From contig NZ_CP069159.1 in the NCBI RefSeq assembly GCF_016811995.1, positions 744,001 to 808,000 of the forward strand: a stretch of 64,000 nucleotides of DNA, given 5' to 3'. The notes beneath the pieces were generated by a model. The model saw nothing but the letters and a program-made list of their open reading frames with translations. It searched no databases and was not told the origin of the DNA. Source of the DNA: Citrobacter sp. R56. GTDB taxonomy: Bacteria > Pseudomonadota > Gammaproteobacteria > Enterobacterales > Enterobacteriaceae. A program made the translations under genes and the position numbers. Of this stretch, positions 1 to 8,362 are shown one piece after another; positions within the stretch are counted from its first letter, which is position 1, and the number at the start of each line of letters is the position of its first letter.

Positions 1-1271
1 TGATGTGCAAAACCATCATCGGTTTCGGTTCCCCGAACAAAGCCGGCACGCACGATTCTCACGGTGCGCCGCTGGGCGATGCAGAAATTGCACTGACCCG
101 TGAGCAACTGGGCTGGAAACACGCACCGTTCGAAATCCCGTCTGAAATCTACGCGCAGTGGGATGCCAAAGAAGCAGGTCAGGCGAAAGAGTCCGCATGG
201 AACGAGAAATTCGCCGCTTACGCGAAAGCCTTCCCGCAGGAAGCTGCTGAATTCACCCGTCGTATGAAAGGCGAAATGCCGTCTGACTTCGATGCGAAAG
301 CGAACGAGTTTATCGCTAAGCTGCAGGCTAACCCGTCCAAAATCGCCAGCCGTAAAGCGTCTCAGAATGCGATCGAAGCGTTCGGTCCTTGGCTTCCAGA
401 ATTCCTCGGCGGTTCCGCTGACCTGGCACCAAGCAACCTGACCCTGTGGTCCGGTTCTAAAGCGATCAACGAAGATACTGCCGGTAACTACATCCATTAC
501 GGTGTACGTGAATTCGGTATGACCGCGATTGCCAACGGTATCTCCCTGCACGGTGGTTTCCTGCCGTACACCTCGACCTTCCTGATGTTCGTGGAATACG
601 CACGTAATGCCGTACGTATGGCTGCGCTGATGAAACAGCGTCAGGTAATGGTCTATACCCACGACTCCATCGGTCTGGGCGAAGATGGCCCGACTCACCA
701 GCCGGTAGAGCAGGTGGCTTCTCTGCGTGTGACCCCGAACATGTCCACATGGCGTCCGTGTGACCAGGTTGAATCCGCGGTAGCGTGGAAATATGGCGTT
801 GAGCGTCAGGACGGCCCGACCGCCTTGATCCTTTCCCGTCAGAACCTGGCGCAGCAGGATCGTACCGAAGAGCAACTGGCGAACATCGCTCGCGGTGGTT
901 ACGTGCTGAAAGATTGCGCGGGCCAGCCAGAGCTGATCCTCATCGCCACTGGTTCTGAAGTTGAACTGGCCGTGGCTGCATGGGACAAACTGTCTGCGGA
1001 AGGTGTTAAGGCACGCGTGGTTTCCATGCCGTCTACCGACGCGTTCGACAAGCAGGATGCCGCTTACCGTGAATCCGTACTGCCGAAAGCTGTTTCCGCA
1101 CGTGTTGCTGTGGAAGCCGGTATCGCAGACTACTGGTTCAAATATGTGGGCCTGAACGGCGCCATCGTCGGCATGACCACCTTCGGTGAGTCTGCGCCGG
1201 CTGAGCTGCTGTTTGAAGAGTTCGGCTTCACCGTTGACAACGTCGTTGCCAAAGCGAAATCGCTGCTGTAA
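1..1271 (+). CDS. tktA: Transketolase, C-terminal part (5' end outside window)
   Basis: Transketolase moves two-carbon ketol units between sugar phosphates in the cytoplasmic pentose phosphate pathway, using thiamine diphosphate. The frame is open from the first base, and the 422 visible residues match the last two thirds of the roughly 663-residue enterobacterial TktA. Visible landmarks are [11 protein letters not shown], the pyrimidine-domain stretch [12 protein letters not shown] and the C-terminal-domain ATGSEVELA. The ATG at base 3 is an internal methionine, not the start. A strong terminator follows the TAA stop, so the convergent ECF genes are separate units. The tktA rather than tktB assignment rests on sequence similarity and the neighbouring epd-pgk-fbaA context. 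Confidence 0.97.
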   Translation, partial: MCKTIIGFGSPNKAGTHDSHGAPLGDAEIALTREQLGWKHAPFEIPSEIYAQWDAKEAGQAKESAWNEKFAAYAKAFPQEAAEFTRRMKGEMPSDFDAKANEFIAKLQANPSKIASRKASQNAIEAFGPWLPEFLGGSADLAPSNLTLWSGSKAINEDTAGNYIHYGVREFGMTAIANGISLHGGFLPYTSTFLMFVEYARNAVRMAALMKQRQVMVYTHDSIGLGEDGPTHQPVEQVASLRVTPNMSTWRPCDQVESAVAWKYGVERQDGPTALILSRQNLAQQDRTEEQLANIARGGYVLKDCAGQPELILIATGSEVELAVAAWDKLSAEGVKARVVSMPSTDAFDKQDAAYRESVLPKAVSARVAVEAGIADYWFKYVGLNGAIVGMTTFGESAPAELLFEEFGFTVDNVVAKAKSLL

Positions 1272-1291
1272 TCACGCCGTTATCGTTAAAA

Positions 1292-1321
1292 ACGGGTCGC
1301 TCAGGCGGCCCGTTTTTTTTT
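1292..1321 (+). terminator. Rho-independent terminator of tktA
   Basis: A nine-pair GC-rich stem (ACGGGTCGC with GCGGCCCGT, one G-T pair) with a TCAG loop runs into a tract of nine T. It ends just before the stop of the convergent ECF ATPase gene. Confidence 0.9.
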
Positions 1322-1327
1322 GAACTT

Positions 1328-1999
1328 TCAGGATAAAGATAACGGGAATGGGGTTAACAATTGACCTTGCTCAAGGCGAACCACCCGGGGAAAGTGACGC
1401 TGTGTAAATGCTGCGTCATGGCTAATCGCCACCACGCTGGTGTCCCGCTGGCGGCAAACCGCGAGCCAGTTCTCGAAGACAGCCAGCCAGTGTGCGTCAA
1501 AGTCCCGGCTGGGTTCATCCAGCATCAGAATGGCGGGAGTCATTGCTTCAAGGCTTGCAACGGCGACCATTCGGCGCTGCGCCGTATGCAGATCCAGCGG
1601 ATGCGCATCGGCAACATCGTCTAACTGACACAAATGCAACGCAGCGGCGGTGCGTTGCGCAACTTCATATGGCGGCCGTTTTTGTAACCGCAATCCAAAG
1701 GCGACTTCGTCTGAGACCTTGCTGTGAAACAGTTGGTTTTCGGCTTCCTGAAACAGGACGCCGAACACGTTTGCTCGTTCACGGTTTTTCAGTTGCGCAA
1801 TCGGTCTTCCCTGAAGGAGGACAGAACCGGATGACGGGGAGAGCAACCCGGCCATCACTCGCAGCAGCGTGGATTTACCCGCGCCATTATCACCGGTCAT
1901 CGCCAGCCATTCGCCTGTTTTGATCTCCAGTGAGATTGCCCGAAGACAATCGTCCGACGCGCCCGGCCAGCGATAATTAACTTCAGTTAGCCTTAGCAT
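1328..1999 (-). CDS. ECF transporter ATP-binding protein (second ATPase)
   Basis: This is a 223-residue ABC ATPase and the last gene of a four-gene energy-coupling-factor importer cassette. It shows Walker A GDNGAGKST near residue 37, a Q-loop (LFQEAENQLF) and Walker B ILMLDEPS. Where the signature LSGGQ is expected it reads LHTAQRR, so its signature motif is degenerate. Its start overlaps the end of the upstream ATPase gene by 7 bases, which implies translational coupling. In ECF transporters two ATPases pair under a T protein. One normal and one altered signature would make the pair asymmetric, as in many heterodimeric ABC proteins. The transported substrate cannot be read from this subunit. 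E. coli K-12 has other genes in this interval. Confidence 0.88.
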   Translation of the reverse strand: MLRLTEVNYRWPGASDDCLRAISLEIKTGEWLAMTGDNGAGKSTLLRVMAGLLSPSSGSVLLQGRPIAQLKNRERANVFGVLFQEAENQLFHSKVSDEVAFGLRLQKRPPYEVAQRTAAALHLCQLDDVADAHPLDLHTAQRRMVAVASLEAMTPAILMLDEPSRDFDAHWLAVFENWLAVCRQRDTSVVAISHDAAFTQRHFPRVVRLEQGQLLTPFPLSLS

Positions 2000-2670
2000 T
2001 GTGCCGACAATTCTCCGTTATGAAGCTGCCAGCTGTGCTGGCAATAGGTGAGAAAAGGCTCGGGCTTGCGCTCGAAAAGGATAATCAGCGCCTGTTGCGC
2101 CTTCGCCCAGTCCTGCAAACGCTCCAGCAGCAACTGGGTGGCGTGTGCGGTTAAACGGCTGAAGGCTTCATCAAGGATCAAGAGCGTCGGTTGCATCGCC
2201 AGTGCACTGGCAATCACCACCCGTTGCGTCTCCCCGCCGGAGAGCGTACCGGGATGGCGATGGCGTAGTGTCTGACACGCTGTCAGAGTAAGCGCATGGT
2301 CGATGCGGCGCATGATTTCCGCTTCGCTGAGCCCGAGATTTTCCGGGCCAAAGGCAACTTCTTCTTCCACGCTAAAGGTACAACCGGAAAGCTGCAGGTA
2401 AGGCGACTGCTGGACGAGCTGAATGGTTTGCGACTGCTCCACCAGAGACCGCTCGCCGATTGGCGCACCCAGAAGGGAGCCTTTGCCCGCAATCTCGCCG
2501 GGCAGAAAGTCGGGATACCAGCCAGCCATCAGTTGAGCCAGCGTGCTTTTCCCGCTGCCGTTATCACCAAAAATTGCCACCATGCCGGGTTCCGCGTAGT
2601 GGAAATTAAACCTAAACGCAGGGCGCGTGGTTTGTGTTGGGTGGTAGCAAAACTGTTCTAGCGTAACCAT
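1993..2670 (-). CDS. ECF transporter ATP-binding protein (first ATPase)
   Basis: A 225-residue ABC ATPase with Walker A GDNGSGKST, intact signature LSGGETQR and Walker B LLILDEAF, so it probably holds the competent ATP site of the pair. The frame is open upstream to 2754, but I place the start at ATG 2670, giving MVTLEQFCYHP. Longer starts would lie deep inside the T-component gene and read an unconserved stretch. With this start it overlaps the T gene by 13 bases. It works with the ATPase at 1328-1999, the T protein at 2658-3365 and the S protein at 3365-4393 to import a small molecule, by analogy with cobalt, nickel and vitamin ECF systems. Confidence 0.88.
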   Translation of the reverse strand: MVTLEQFCYHPTQTTRPAFRFNFHYAEPGMVAIFGDNGSGKSTLAQLMAGWYPDFLPGEIAGKGSLLGAPIGERSLVEQSQTIQLVQQSPYLQLSGCTFSVEEEVAFGPENLGLSEAEIMRRIDHALTLTACQTLRHRHPGTLSGGETQRVVIASALAMQPTLLILDEAFSRLTAHATQLLLERLQDWAKAQQALIILFERKPEPFLTYCQHSWQLHNGELSAQC

Positions 2671-3365
2671 ATCCAGACTCCTGCTTCCGCCAGCATGAGA
2701 AACACCATACTGTAGCGAGCCAGACGCTGAAACGTACTGTCCGCTGGTGCCCATAGCGTGGTACGGCGTCGGTGTAAACGAAACGCCCGCATATCCAGTG
2801 CTGCGCCGCGTACCGCCAGATCGTTGAGGGCATTATGTGTCAGAGGAACAATCAGCGCTGGCATGGCGCGAAGCCGCTGATACCAGCCTCCATCCAGCGG
2901 CACACCGCGTGCGCGTTGCGCTTCGTGAATGATCGCCAGTTGTTGCCTGAGCTGTTCTACCACCAGCAGCGGCCCCGCAAACAGGTAGGCGACCCCTGGG
3001 GGTAAACGAGACGCAAACAGCGCGCGGATAAACTGGCGAACCGGCACGTACTGCATCCAAAGTTGTGACGTGGAGACTATCGCCAGAATCCGCAGCCACA
3101 ACGTGATGGCTTGTGCCCAGCGCTGCGGGTCGCGCGGCTTGCCGCTGATCCACTCGCTCAACCACCCACCGTGCACGAGCCACAGGCCAAATCCCAGCGA
3201 AAGCATCAGCCACGCAACGTATTTTGCCCGCTGGCGTGTGGCCTTCACCCCCGCTAAACAGAGAAAGGCGGTTCCGCTGTAGAGCGGAAGTATGACGTCA
3301 GTGGGCAGCAGTAACGTGGAGCAGGCTGCCAATGCCCACAGGGTTAACGAGGTGAACGGGTGCAT
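2658..3365 (-). CDS. ECF transporter transmembrane T component (EcfT/CbiQ family)
   Basis: A 235-residue membrane protein with hydrophobic segments near residues 5-45, 50-70, 85-110 and a C-terminal helix. Between them lies the cytoplasmic coupling region with the two small Arg-Gly motifs typical of EcfT: AQRARGVPLDG and LAVRGAALDMRAF. These helices transmit ATPase movement to the substrate-binding S subunit. Its ATG shares one base with the TAA of the upstream S-component frame (TAATG), so the two are translationally coupled. The family assignment is firm from motifs and neighbours. The substrate is unknown. Confidence 0.87.
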   Translation of the reverse strand: MHPFTSLTLWALAACSTLLLPTDVILPLYSGTAFLCLAGVKATRQRAKYVAWLMLSLGFGLWLVHGGWLSEWISGKPRDPQRWAQAITLWLRILAIVSTSQLWMQYVPVRQFIRALFASRLPPGVAYLFAGPLLVVEQLRQQLAIIHEAQRARGVPLDGGWYQRLRAMPALIVPLTHNALNDLAVRGAALDMRAFRLHRRRTTLWAPADSTFQRLARYSMVFLMLAEAGVWIWLR

Positions 3366-4393
3366 TAGCGCACGGCAGACATCGTTGGGAAATGGCGTGT
3401 AGTGCGAAGCGGCAACTGTCGCAATAGCATCCAGACGATGACCGCCGTCAGGATCTTATCGACCAGATTGGCGCCCAGCACGGTTATGGCGACAGACTCC
3501 ACCAGATTCTGGCCGACAGAGTGCATCCAGGCGATGAACAGATCGGCGCCGCTGCCGGTCACGCCGCCAAAGAGTGCGGTACGCAAGGGCACGGCAACCA
3601 GCGTGACCGCCAGCGTAATCACCACGCCGCTGGCCACGACTTTCGGTAATGTGCGAAACCAGCCTGCCCGTGCCAGCCATCCTGCGACCAGACCTATGAC
3701 CATGGCGACAGGCGCGAATGCCGCCGCAATAGGATCGGTCAACAATCCCCACAGTAGATTGGTCAGTAATCCGGTCAACATACCGATGACAGGACCTAAC
3801 AGCACTGCGCTTATCAGGGTGCCGATAGAATCGAGAAAAATGGGCAGTTTTAGCATGCTGATGAGCTGTCCGCCGATCATATTGATGGCTATAGAAATCA
3901 CTATCAGCACCAGCGACTGGCTGGAAAATTGACGATGCGCCATAAAGAACCTCTTACCAGGTGAAGGATTAACGGGGGAAATAACCAGTTCGTCATAGTG
4001 GGACACCGCACAAGGCTGGCGGCTAAACGCCAGTGCGGTCAGCTCGCCGATCACCAGTTCAAGCGTGGTGCGAACGGTGCAGCCAGGCATCATATGGCCG
4101 CCCAGCATGGCGCCTTTTGGGTCTGAGACGCAGAGATGCAGATGTTCGCCAGCGAGTTCGAGCGTGCCGCTTAACGAGATCACTTCATAGGTTCCGCGAA
4201 GCAGTGTGGTGTCTTCCTGTCCGGCGTACCGCAGGGCGACGTGGGTCAGACTGCCGGTGCAACCTGCAATCCAGGCGGCTTGCAGCTGGTGTTGATGTAT
4301 AAACGCATGTAACTGTGTGAAGACTTCCTGACCGGGAAGCAAACGCAGCGCATAAAACCGTGCTTCAGACGAGGGGAGATGAGATGTAGTCAT
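3365..4393 (-). CDS. DUF296/PPC domain fused in frame to ECF substrate-binding S component
   Basis: One open frame of 342 codons encodes two modules. Residues 1-140 form a PPC (DUF296) domain with WIAGCTGSLTHVALRY, EHLHLCVSDPKG and MLGGHMMPGC, a fold usually found as a small stand-alone soluble protein. Residues 151-342 form a hydrophobic S component of five to six helices with PIFLDSIGTLISAVLLGP. The junction contains a good ribosome site and an ATG at 3943, and a five-base homopolymer lies just before it, so two separate genes are a real alternative. I start at ATG 4393 because residues before it do not look like the domain. In Salmonella, as I recall, related genes occupy the same tktA-epd interval. 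The ligand is unknown. Confidence 0.75.
   Translation of the reverse strand: MTTSHLPSSEARFYALRLLPGQEVFTQLHAFIHQHQLQAAWIAGCTGSLTHVALRYAGQEDTTLLRGTYEVISLSGTLELAGEHLHLCVSDPKGAMLGGHMMPGCTVRTTLELVIGELTALAFSRQPCAVSHYDELVISPVNPSPGKRFFMAHRQFSSQSLVLIVISIAINMIGGQLISMLKLPIFLDSIGTLISAVLLGPVIGMLTGLLTNLLWGLLTDPIAAAFAPVAMVIGLVAGWLARAGWFRTLPKVVASGVVITLAVTLVAVPLRTALFGGVTGSGADLFIAWMHSVGQNLVESVAITVLGANLVDKILTAVIVWMLLRQLPLRTTRHFPTMSAVR
3941..3955 (-). promoter_or_regulatory. Internal ribosome binding site and ATG for the ECF S component
   Basis: The minus strand reads AAGAGG, six bases, then ATG at 3943, inside the open frame of the PPC-S fusion. The encoded protein would start MAHRQFSSQS and directly enter the first membrane helix. 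This is a textbook initiation site and suggests the S component is made on its own, even if a fusion is also produced. Confidence 0.65.
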
Positions 4394-4451
4394 ATTTTGG
4401 GGGACTCCGAGACTCGGACGTAAAGCTGATAATATAGACGCTGGTGGCTGT

Positions 4452-4487
4452 GCTTCCTGATATAAATCAGGATTTCTAACGTGACAA
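4452..4487 (-). promoter_or_regulatory. Promoter of the ECF cassette with a palindrome over the -10 element
   Basis: On the minus strand TTGTCA (4487-4482) is followed after exactly 17 bases by TATATC (4464-4459), a good sigma-70 match. A perfect inverted repeat, TCCTGAT-ATAA-ATCAGGA at 4455-4472, covers the -10 element and is placed like an operator for a repressor. The leader to the ATG at 4393 is about 60 bases and holds a short CCGA-GAC-TCGG repeat before the ribosome site. No known binding protein is recognised. Confidence 0.55.
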
Positions 4488-4555
4488 CGAAAAGATCTTG
4501 CTACGCTTATTCGCAATTCTGGAATATGGAATAAAACGGACGTGTGTGGGGGCTG

Positions 4556-4577
4556 AAATGTGACGTAAGTCAGATAA
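4556..4577 (+). promoter_or_regulatory. CRP-cAMP site upstream of epd
   Basis: TGTGA and TCAGA are separated by six bases, close to the CRP consensus. CRP control of the epd-pgk-fbaA cluster is established in E. coli. The site lies about 190 bases before epd and could also affect the divergent ECF promoter 70 bases away. Confidence 0.6.
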
Positions 4578-4631
4578 CTGCGTTCTTTGGCTGGACAATC
4601 ATTCCTTTTATTCCTCGTTTCGCTTATTCTA

Positions 4632-4648
4632 GCTGAAGCGTTTCAGTC
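4632..4648 (+). promoter_or_regulatory. Cra (FruR) operator upstream of epd
   Basis: The sequence GCTGAAGCGTTTCAGTC closely fits the Cra consensus, an imperfect palindrome around TGAA..CGTTTCA. Cra regulation of epd and the downstream glycolytic genes is established in E. coli. It links this cluster to fructose-phosphate levels. Confidence 0.7.
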
Positions 4649-4768
4649 GATTAAATGTTCGACAAATAATCAATCAGTCGCAGTTTGCGACAGGTAAGGT
4701 TTTCCTCGACGATTTGCTGGATTACTCTGTCAGCCTCATTTGAATCGGGATAGCCTTGCAGGAGACCT

Positions 4769-5788
4769 ATGACCGTACGCGTAGCGATTAATGGCTTTGG
4801 TCGCATCGGGCGTAATGTGGTTCGTGCTTTGTATGAATCCGGACGTCGGGCGGAAATCACCGTGGTGGCAATCAACGAGCTGGCGGATGCTGCAGGCATG
4901 GCGCATTTGTTGAAATATGACACCAGCCATGGACGTTTTGCCTGGGATGTTCGCCAGGAGCGCGACCAACTCATTGTTGGCGATGATGCTATTCGCATTT
5001 TGCACGAACGGAGTATCGACGCGCTTCCCTGGCGTGAACTGGGTGTTGATATTGTGCTGGATTGCACCGGCGTTTACGGCAACCGCGAGCACGGCGAGGC
5101 ACATATCGCCGCTGGCGCAAAGAAAGTGCTCTTTTCACATCCTGGCAGCAACGATCTCGACGCCACCGTGGTATTTGGCGTGAATCAGGAACAGTTGCGG
5201 GCTGAACACCACATTGTCTCGAATGCCTCCTGCACGACCAATTGCATTATTCCGGTCATCAAGTTGTTGGATGATGCTTATGGCATTGAGTCCGGAACCG
5301 TCACCACGATCCACTCGGCTATGCACGATCAACAGGTGATTGATGCGTATCATCCTGACCTGCGGCGTACGCGAGCCGCGAGCCAGTCGATTATTCCGGT
5401 TGATACCAAATTGTCCGCCGGTATTACGCGAATTTTTCCGCAATTCAACGATCGATTCGAAGCGATTGCTGTTCGCGTTCCGACCATAAATGTGACGGCG
5501 ATCGACTTAAGCGTGACGGTGAAAAAACCAGTAAAAGCCAATGAAGTCAATCAGTTGCTGCAAAAAGCAGCACAAGGTGCATTTCATGGTATAGTTGACT
5601 ATACGGAATTACCGTTGGTCTCGATAGATTTTAACCACGACCCGCACAGTGCCATCGTTGATGGGACTCAAACACGCGTGAGTGGTGCGCACCTGATTAA
5701 GACTCTGGTCTGGTGCGATAATGAATGGGGCTTTGCTAACCGAATGCTCGACACAACGTTAGCTATGGCTGCTATTGGTTTCAGGTAA
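4769..5788 (+). CDS. epd: D-erythrose-4-phosphate dehydrogenase
   Basis: Oxidises erythrose 4-phosphate to 4-phosphoerythronate with NAD+, the first step of the DXP-dependent pyridoxal phosphate pathway. The 339 residues are full length and begin with the Rossmann signature [11 protein letters not shown] at residues 7-17. The catalytic cysteine lies in SNASCTTNC near residue 155, and the C-terminal [12 protein letters not shown] is conserved with GAPDH, of which this enzyme is a paralogue. The ATG has GGAG eight bases upstream. It leads the epd-pgk-fbaA cluster, with pgk 48 bases downstream. Confidence 0.97.
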   Translation: MTVRVAINGFGRIGRNVVRALYESGRRAEITVVAINELADAAGMAHLLKYDTSHGRFAWDVRQERDQLIVGDDAIRILHERSIDALPWRELGVDIVLDCTGVYGNREHGEAHIAAGAKKVLFSHPGSNDLDATVVFGVNQEQLRAEHHIVSNASCTTNCIIPVIKLLDDAYGIESGTVTTIHSAMHDQQVIDAYHPDLRRTRAASQSIIPVDTKLSAGITRIFPQFNDRFEAIAVRVPTINVTAIDLSVTVKKPVKANEVNQLLQKAAQGAFHGIVDYTELPLVSIDFNHDPHSAIVDGTQTRVSGAHLIKTLVWCDNEWGFANRMLDTTLAMAAIGFR

Positions 5789-5836
5789 GGCGCGTGAGCG
5801 CTTGCAAAACTTTAAGAATCAACGAGAGGATTCACC

Positions 5837-7000
5837 ATGTCTGTAATTAAGATGACCGATCTGGATCTTGCTGGTAAACGTGTTTTTATCCGTGCGGATC
5901 TGAACGTACCAGTTAAAGAAGGGAAAGTAACCAGCGACGCGCGTATCCGTGCTTCCCTGCCAACCATCGAACTGGCCCTGAAGCAGGGTGCAAAAGTGAT
6001 GGTAACTTCCCACCTGGGTCGTCCTACCGAAGGCGAGTACAACGAAGAATTCTCTCTGCTGCCGGTTGTTAACTACCTGAAAGACAAACTGTCTAACCCG
6101 GTTCGTCTGGTAAAAGATTACCTGGACGGCGTTGAAGTTGCAGCCGGTGAACTGGTGGTTCTGGAAAACGTTCGCTTTAACAAAGGCGAGAAGAAAGACG
6201 ACGAAGCACTGTCCAAAAAATACGCTGCATTGTGCGACGTATTCGTCATGGATGCCTTCGGTACGGCTCACCGTGCACAGGCTTCTACTCACGGTATCGG
6301 CAAATTCGCTGACGTAGCGTGCGCAGGCCCGCTGCTGGCTGCTGAGCTGGACGCACTGGGCAAAGCACTGAAAGAACCGGCTCGCCCGATGGTAGCTATC
6401 GTTGGTGGTTCTAAAGTTTCTACCAAACTGACTGTTCTGGACTCTCTGTCTAAAATCGCTGACCAGCTGATCGTTGGCGGTGGTATCGCCAACACCTTCG
6501 TTGCTGCTCAAGGCCACAACGTCGGCAAATCCCTGTATGAAGCTGACCTGGTTGATGAAGCAAAACGTCTGCTGACCATCTGCGACATCCCGGTTCCGGC
6601 TGACGTTCGCGTAGCGACTGAGTTCTCTGAATCCGCGGCGGCTACCCTGAAATCTGTTTCTGACGTTAAAGAAGACGAGCAGATCCTGGATATCGGTGAT
6701 GCTTCTGCACAGCAACTGGCTGAAATCCTGAAGAATGCAAAAACCATTCTGTGGAACGGTCCGGTAGGCGTGTTTGAATTCCCGAACTTCCGTAAAGGCA
6801 CTGAAATCGTTGCTAACGCCATTGCAGACAGCGAAGCATTCTCCATCGCTGGCGGCGGCGACACGCTGGCTGCTATCGACCTGTTCGGTATCGCTGACAA
6901 GATCTCCTACATTTCCACTGGCGGCGGCGCATTCCTCGAATTCGTGGAAGGCAAAGTACTGCCGGCAGTAGCTATGCTCGAAGAGCGCGCTAAGAAGTAA
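5837..7000 (+). CDS. pgk: Phosphoglycerate kinase
   Basis: Catalyses the ATP-forming transfer from 1,3-bisphosphoglycerate to ADP in glycolysis. The 387-residue length is standard for the monomeric bacterial enzyme. Visible landmarks are [11 protein letters not shown] near residue 20, the substrate-binding [10 protein letters not shown] and the C-terminal nucleotide-domain GGGDTLAAI and STGGGAFLE. Codon use is strongly biased towards highly expressed enteric codons, which also leaves a long stop-free antisense frame. The ribosome site GAGAGGATTCACC precedes the ATG. Confidence 0.98.
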   Translation: MSVIKMTDLDLAGKRVFIRADLNVPVKEGKVTSDARIRASLPTIELALKQGAKVMVTSHLGRPTEGEYNEEFSLLPVVNYLKDKLSNPVRLVKDYLDGVEVAAGELVVLENVRFNKGEKKDDEALSKKYAALCDVFVMDAFGTAHRAQASTHGIGKFADVACAGPLLAAELDALGKALKEPARPMVAIVGGSKVSTKLTVLDSLSKIADQLIVGGGIANTFVAAQGHNVGKSLYEADLVDEAKRLLTICDIPVPADVRVATEFSESAAATLKSVSDVKEDEQILDIGDASAQQLAEILKNAKTILWNGPVGVFEFPNFRKGTEIVANAIADSEAFSIAGGGDTLAAIDLFGIADKISYISTGGGAFLEFVEGKVLPAVAMLEERAKK

Positions 7001-7009
7001 GTCATTTAA

Positions 7010-7032
7010 GGGCAGGGAAACCTGCCCAATTT
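7010..7032 (+). terminator. Hairpin between pgk and fbaA
   Basis: GGGCAGG, GAAA loop, CCTGCCC, then AATTTT. It looks like a weak or partial terminator that would lower read-through from pgk into fbaA, or protect the upstream mRNA end. Confidence 0.65.
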
Positions 7033-7092
7033 TCAGCGCGCTTTGCAAGCACGCACCATTTTCTAAGGCCCGACGATACAGGACAACGAAAC

Positions 7093-8172
7093 ATGTCTAA
7101 AATTTTTGATTTCGTAAAACCAGGCGTAATCACTGGTGATGACGTACAGAAAGTGTTCCAGGTAGCAAAAGAAAACAACTTCGCTCTGCCAGCAGTTAAC
7201 TGCGTCGGTACCGACTCCATCAATGCCGTTCTGGAAACCGCTGCAAAAGTAAAAGCGCCGGTAATCGTTCAGTTCTCCAACGGTGGTGCTTCTTTCATCG
7301 CGGGTAAAGGCGTGAAGTCTGACGTTCCTCAGGGCGCAGCAATCCTGGGTGCTATCTCTGGTGCGCATCACGTTCATCAGATGGCTGAACACTACGGTGT
7401 TCCGGTTATCCTGCACACTGACCACTGCGCGAAGAAACTGCTGCCGTGGATCGACGGTCTGCTGGATGCGGGTGAAAAACACTTTGCTGCTACCGGCAAG
7501 CCGCTGTTCTCTTCTCACATGATCGACCTGTCTGAAGAGTCTCTGGAAGAGAACATCGAAATCTGCTCCAAATACCTGGCGCGCATGTCCAAAATCGGCA
7601 TGACCCTGGAAATCGAACTGGGTTGCACCGGTGGTGAAGAAGATGGCGTGGACAACAGCCACATGGACGCTTCTGCACTGTACACCCAGCCGGAAGACGT
7701 TGATTACGCGTACACCGAGCTGAACAAAATCAGCCCGCGTTTCACCATCGCCGCTTCCTTCGGTAACGTACACGGCGTCTACAAGCCAGGTAACGTGGTT
7801 CTGACTCCGACCATCCTGCGCGACTCTCAGGACTATGTTTCTAAGAAACATAACCTGCCGCACAACAGCCTGAACTTCGTCTTCCACGGCGGTTCCGGTT
7901 CTACTGCTCAGGAAATCAAAGACTCCGTCAGCTACGGCGTAGTGAAAATGAACATCGATACCGACACCCAATGGGCGACCTGGGAAGGTGTTCTGAACTA
8001 CTACAAAGCGAACGAAGCTTACCTGCAGGGCCAGCTGGGCAACCCGAAAGGCGAAGATCAGCCGAACAAGAAATACTACGATCCGCGCGTATGGCTGCGT
8101 GCTGGTCAGGCAACCATGATCACCCGTCTGGAGCAGGCTTTCACTGAACTGAACGCGGTTGACGTTCTGTAA
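7093..8172 (+). CDS. fbaA: Fructose-bisphosphate aldolase, class II
   Basis: A zinc-dependent aldolase that interconverts fructose 1,6-bisphosphate with dihydroxyacetone phosphate and glyceraldehyde 3-phosphate. At 359 residues it is full length. The metal-site sequence LHTDHCAKK near residue 108, the glycine-rich VFHGGSGS near residue 264 and the NIDTDTQ stretch near 287 are all present. Codon bias is extreme, as expected for an abundant glycolytic enzyme. A strong terminator follows, closing the epd-pgk-fbaA cluster. Confidence 0.98.
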   Translation: MSKIFDFVKPGVITGDDVQKVFQVAKENNFALPAVNCVGTDSINAVLETAAKVKAPVIVQFSNGGASFIAGKGVKSDVPQGAAILGAISGAHHVHQMAEHYGVPVILHTDHCAKKLLPWIDGLLDAGEKHFAATGKPLFSSHMIDLSEESLEENIEICSKYLARMSKIGMTLEIELGCTGGEEDGVDNSHMDASALYTQPEDVDYAYTELNKISPRFTIAASFGNVHGVYKPGNVVLTPTILRDSQDYVSKKHNLPHNSLNFVFHGGSGSTAQEIKDSVSYGVVKMNIDTDTQWATWEGVLNYYKANEAYLQGQLGNPKGEDQPNKKYYDPRVWLRAGQATMITRLEQAFTELNAVDVL

Positions 8173-8195
8173 TGTAAGCCATTCTGCATGACACG

Positions 8196-8220
8196 AGGCC
8201 CGCATTTGCGGGCCTTTTTT
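8196..8220 (+). terminator. Rho-independent terminator of fbaA
   Basis: AGGCCCGC, ATTT loop, GCGGGCCT, then a run of T. An eight-pair perfect stem. Confidence 0.93.
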
Positions 8221-8362
8221 ATGATGAATTCAAGATACTGTCAGTACAGAATGTGTGATCAACTTGGCAGAATCCGTCCTTTTTGTTTACTCTTGTCAAA
8301 CTGCCAGTCTTTTGGGACCGGCTTTATTTCTCCCGTTTGGGTAAGCAAAAAAGGAATAGTGA

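Noticed and set aside
4394-4451. A TPP or cobalamin riboswitch in the ECF leader.
   Set aside because: The leader is only about 60 bases and lacks the conserved thi-box and B12-box words.
5819-7048. A 409-codon open frame on the minus strand across pgk.
   Set aside because: It is a shadow produced by the extreme codon bias of pgk; no ribosome site or domain is seen and pgk itself is certain.
7063-8205. A 380-codon minus-strand frame across fbaA.
   Set aside because: Same cause as for pgk. It mirrors the full fbaA length and has no recognisable domain.
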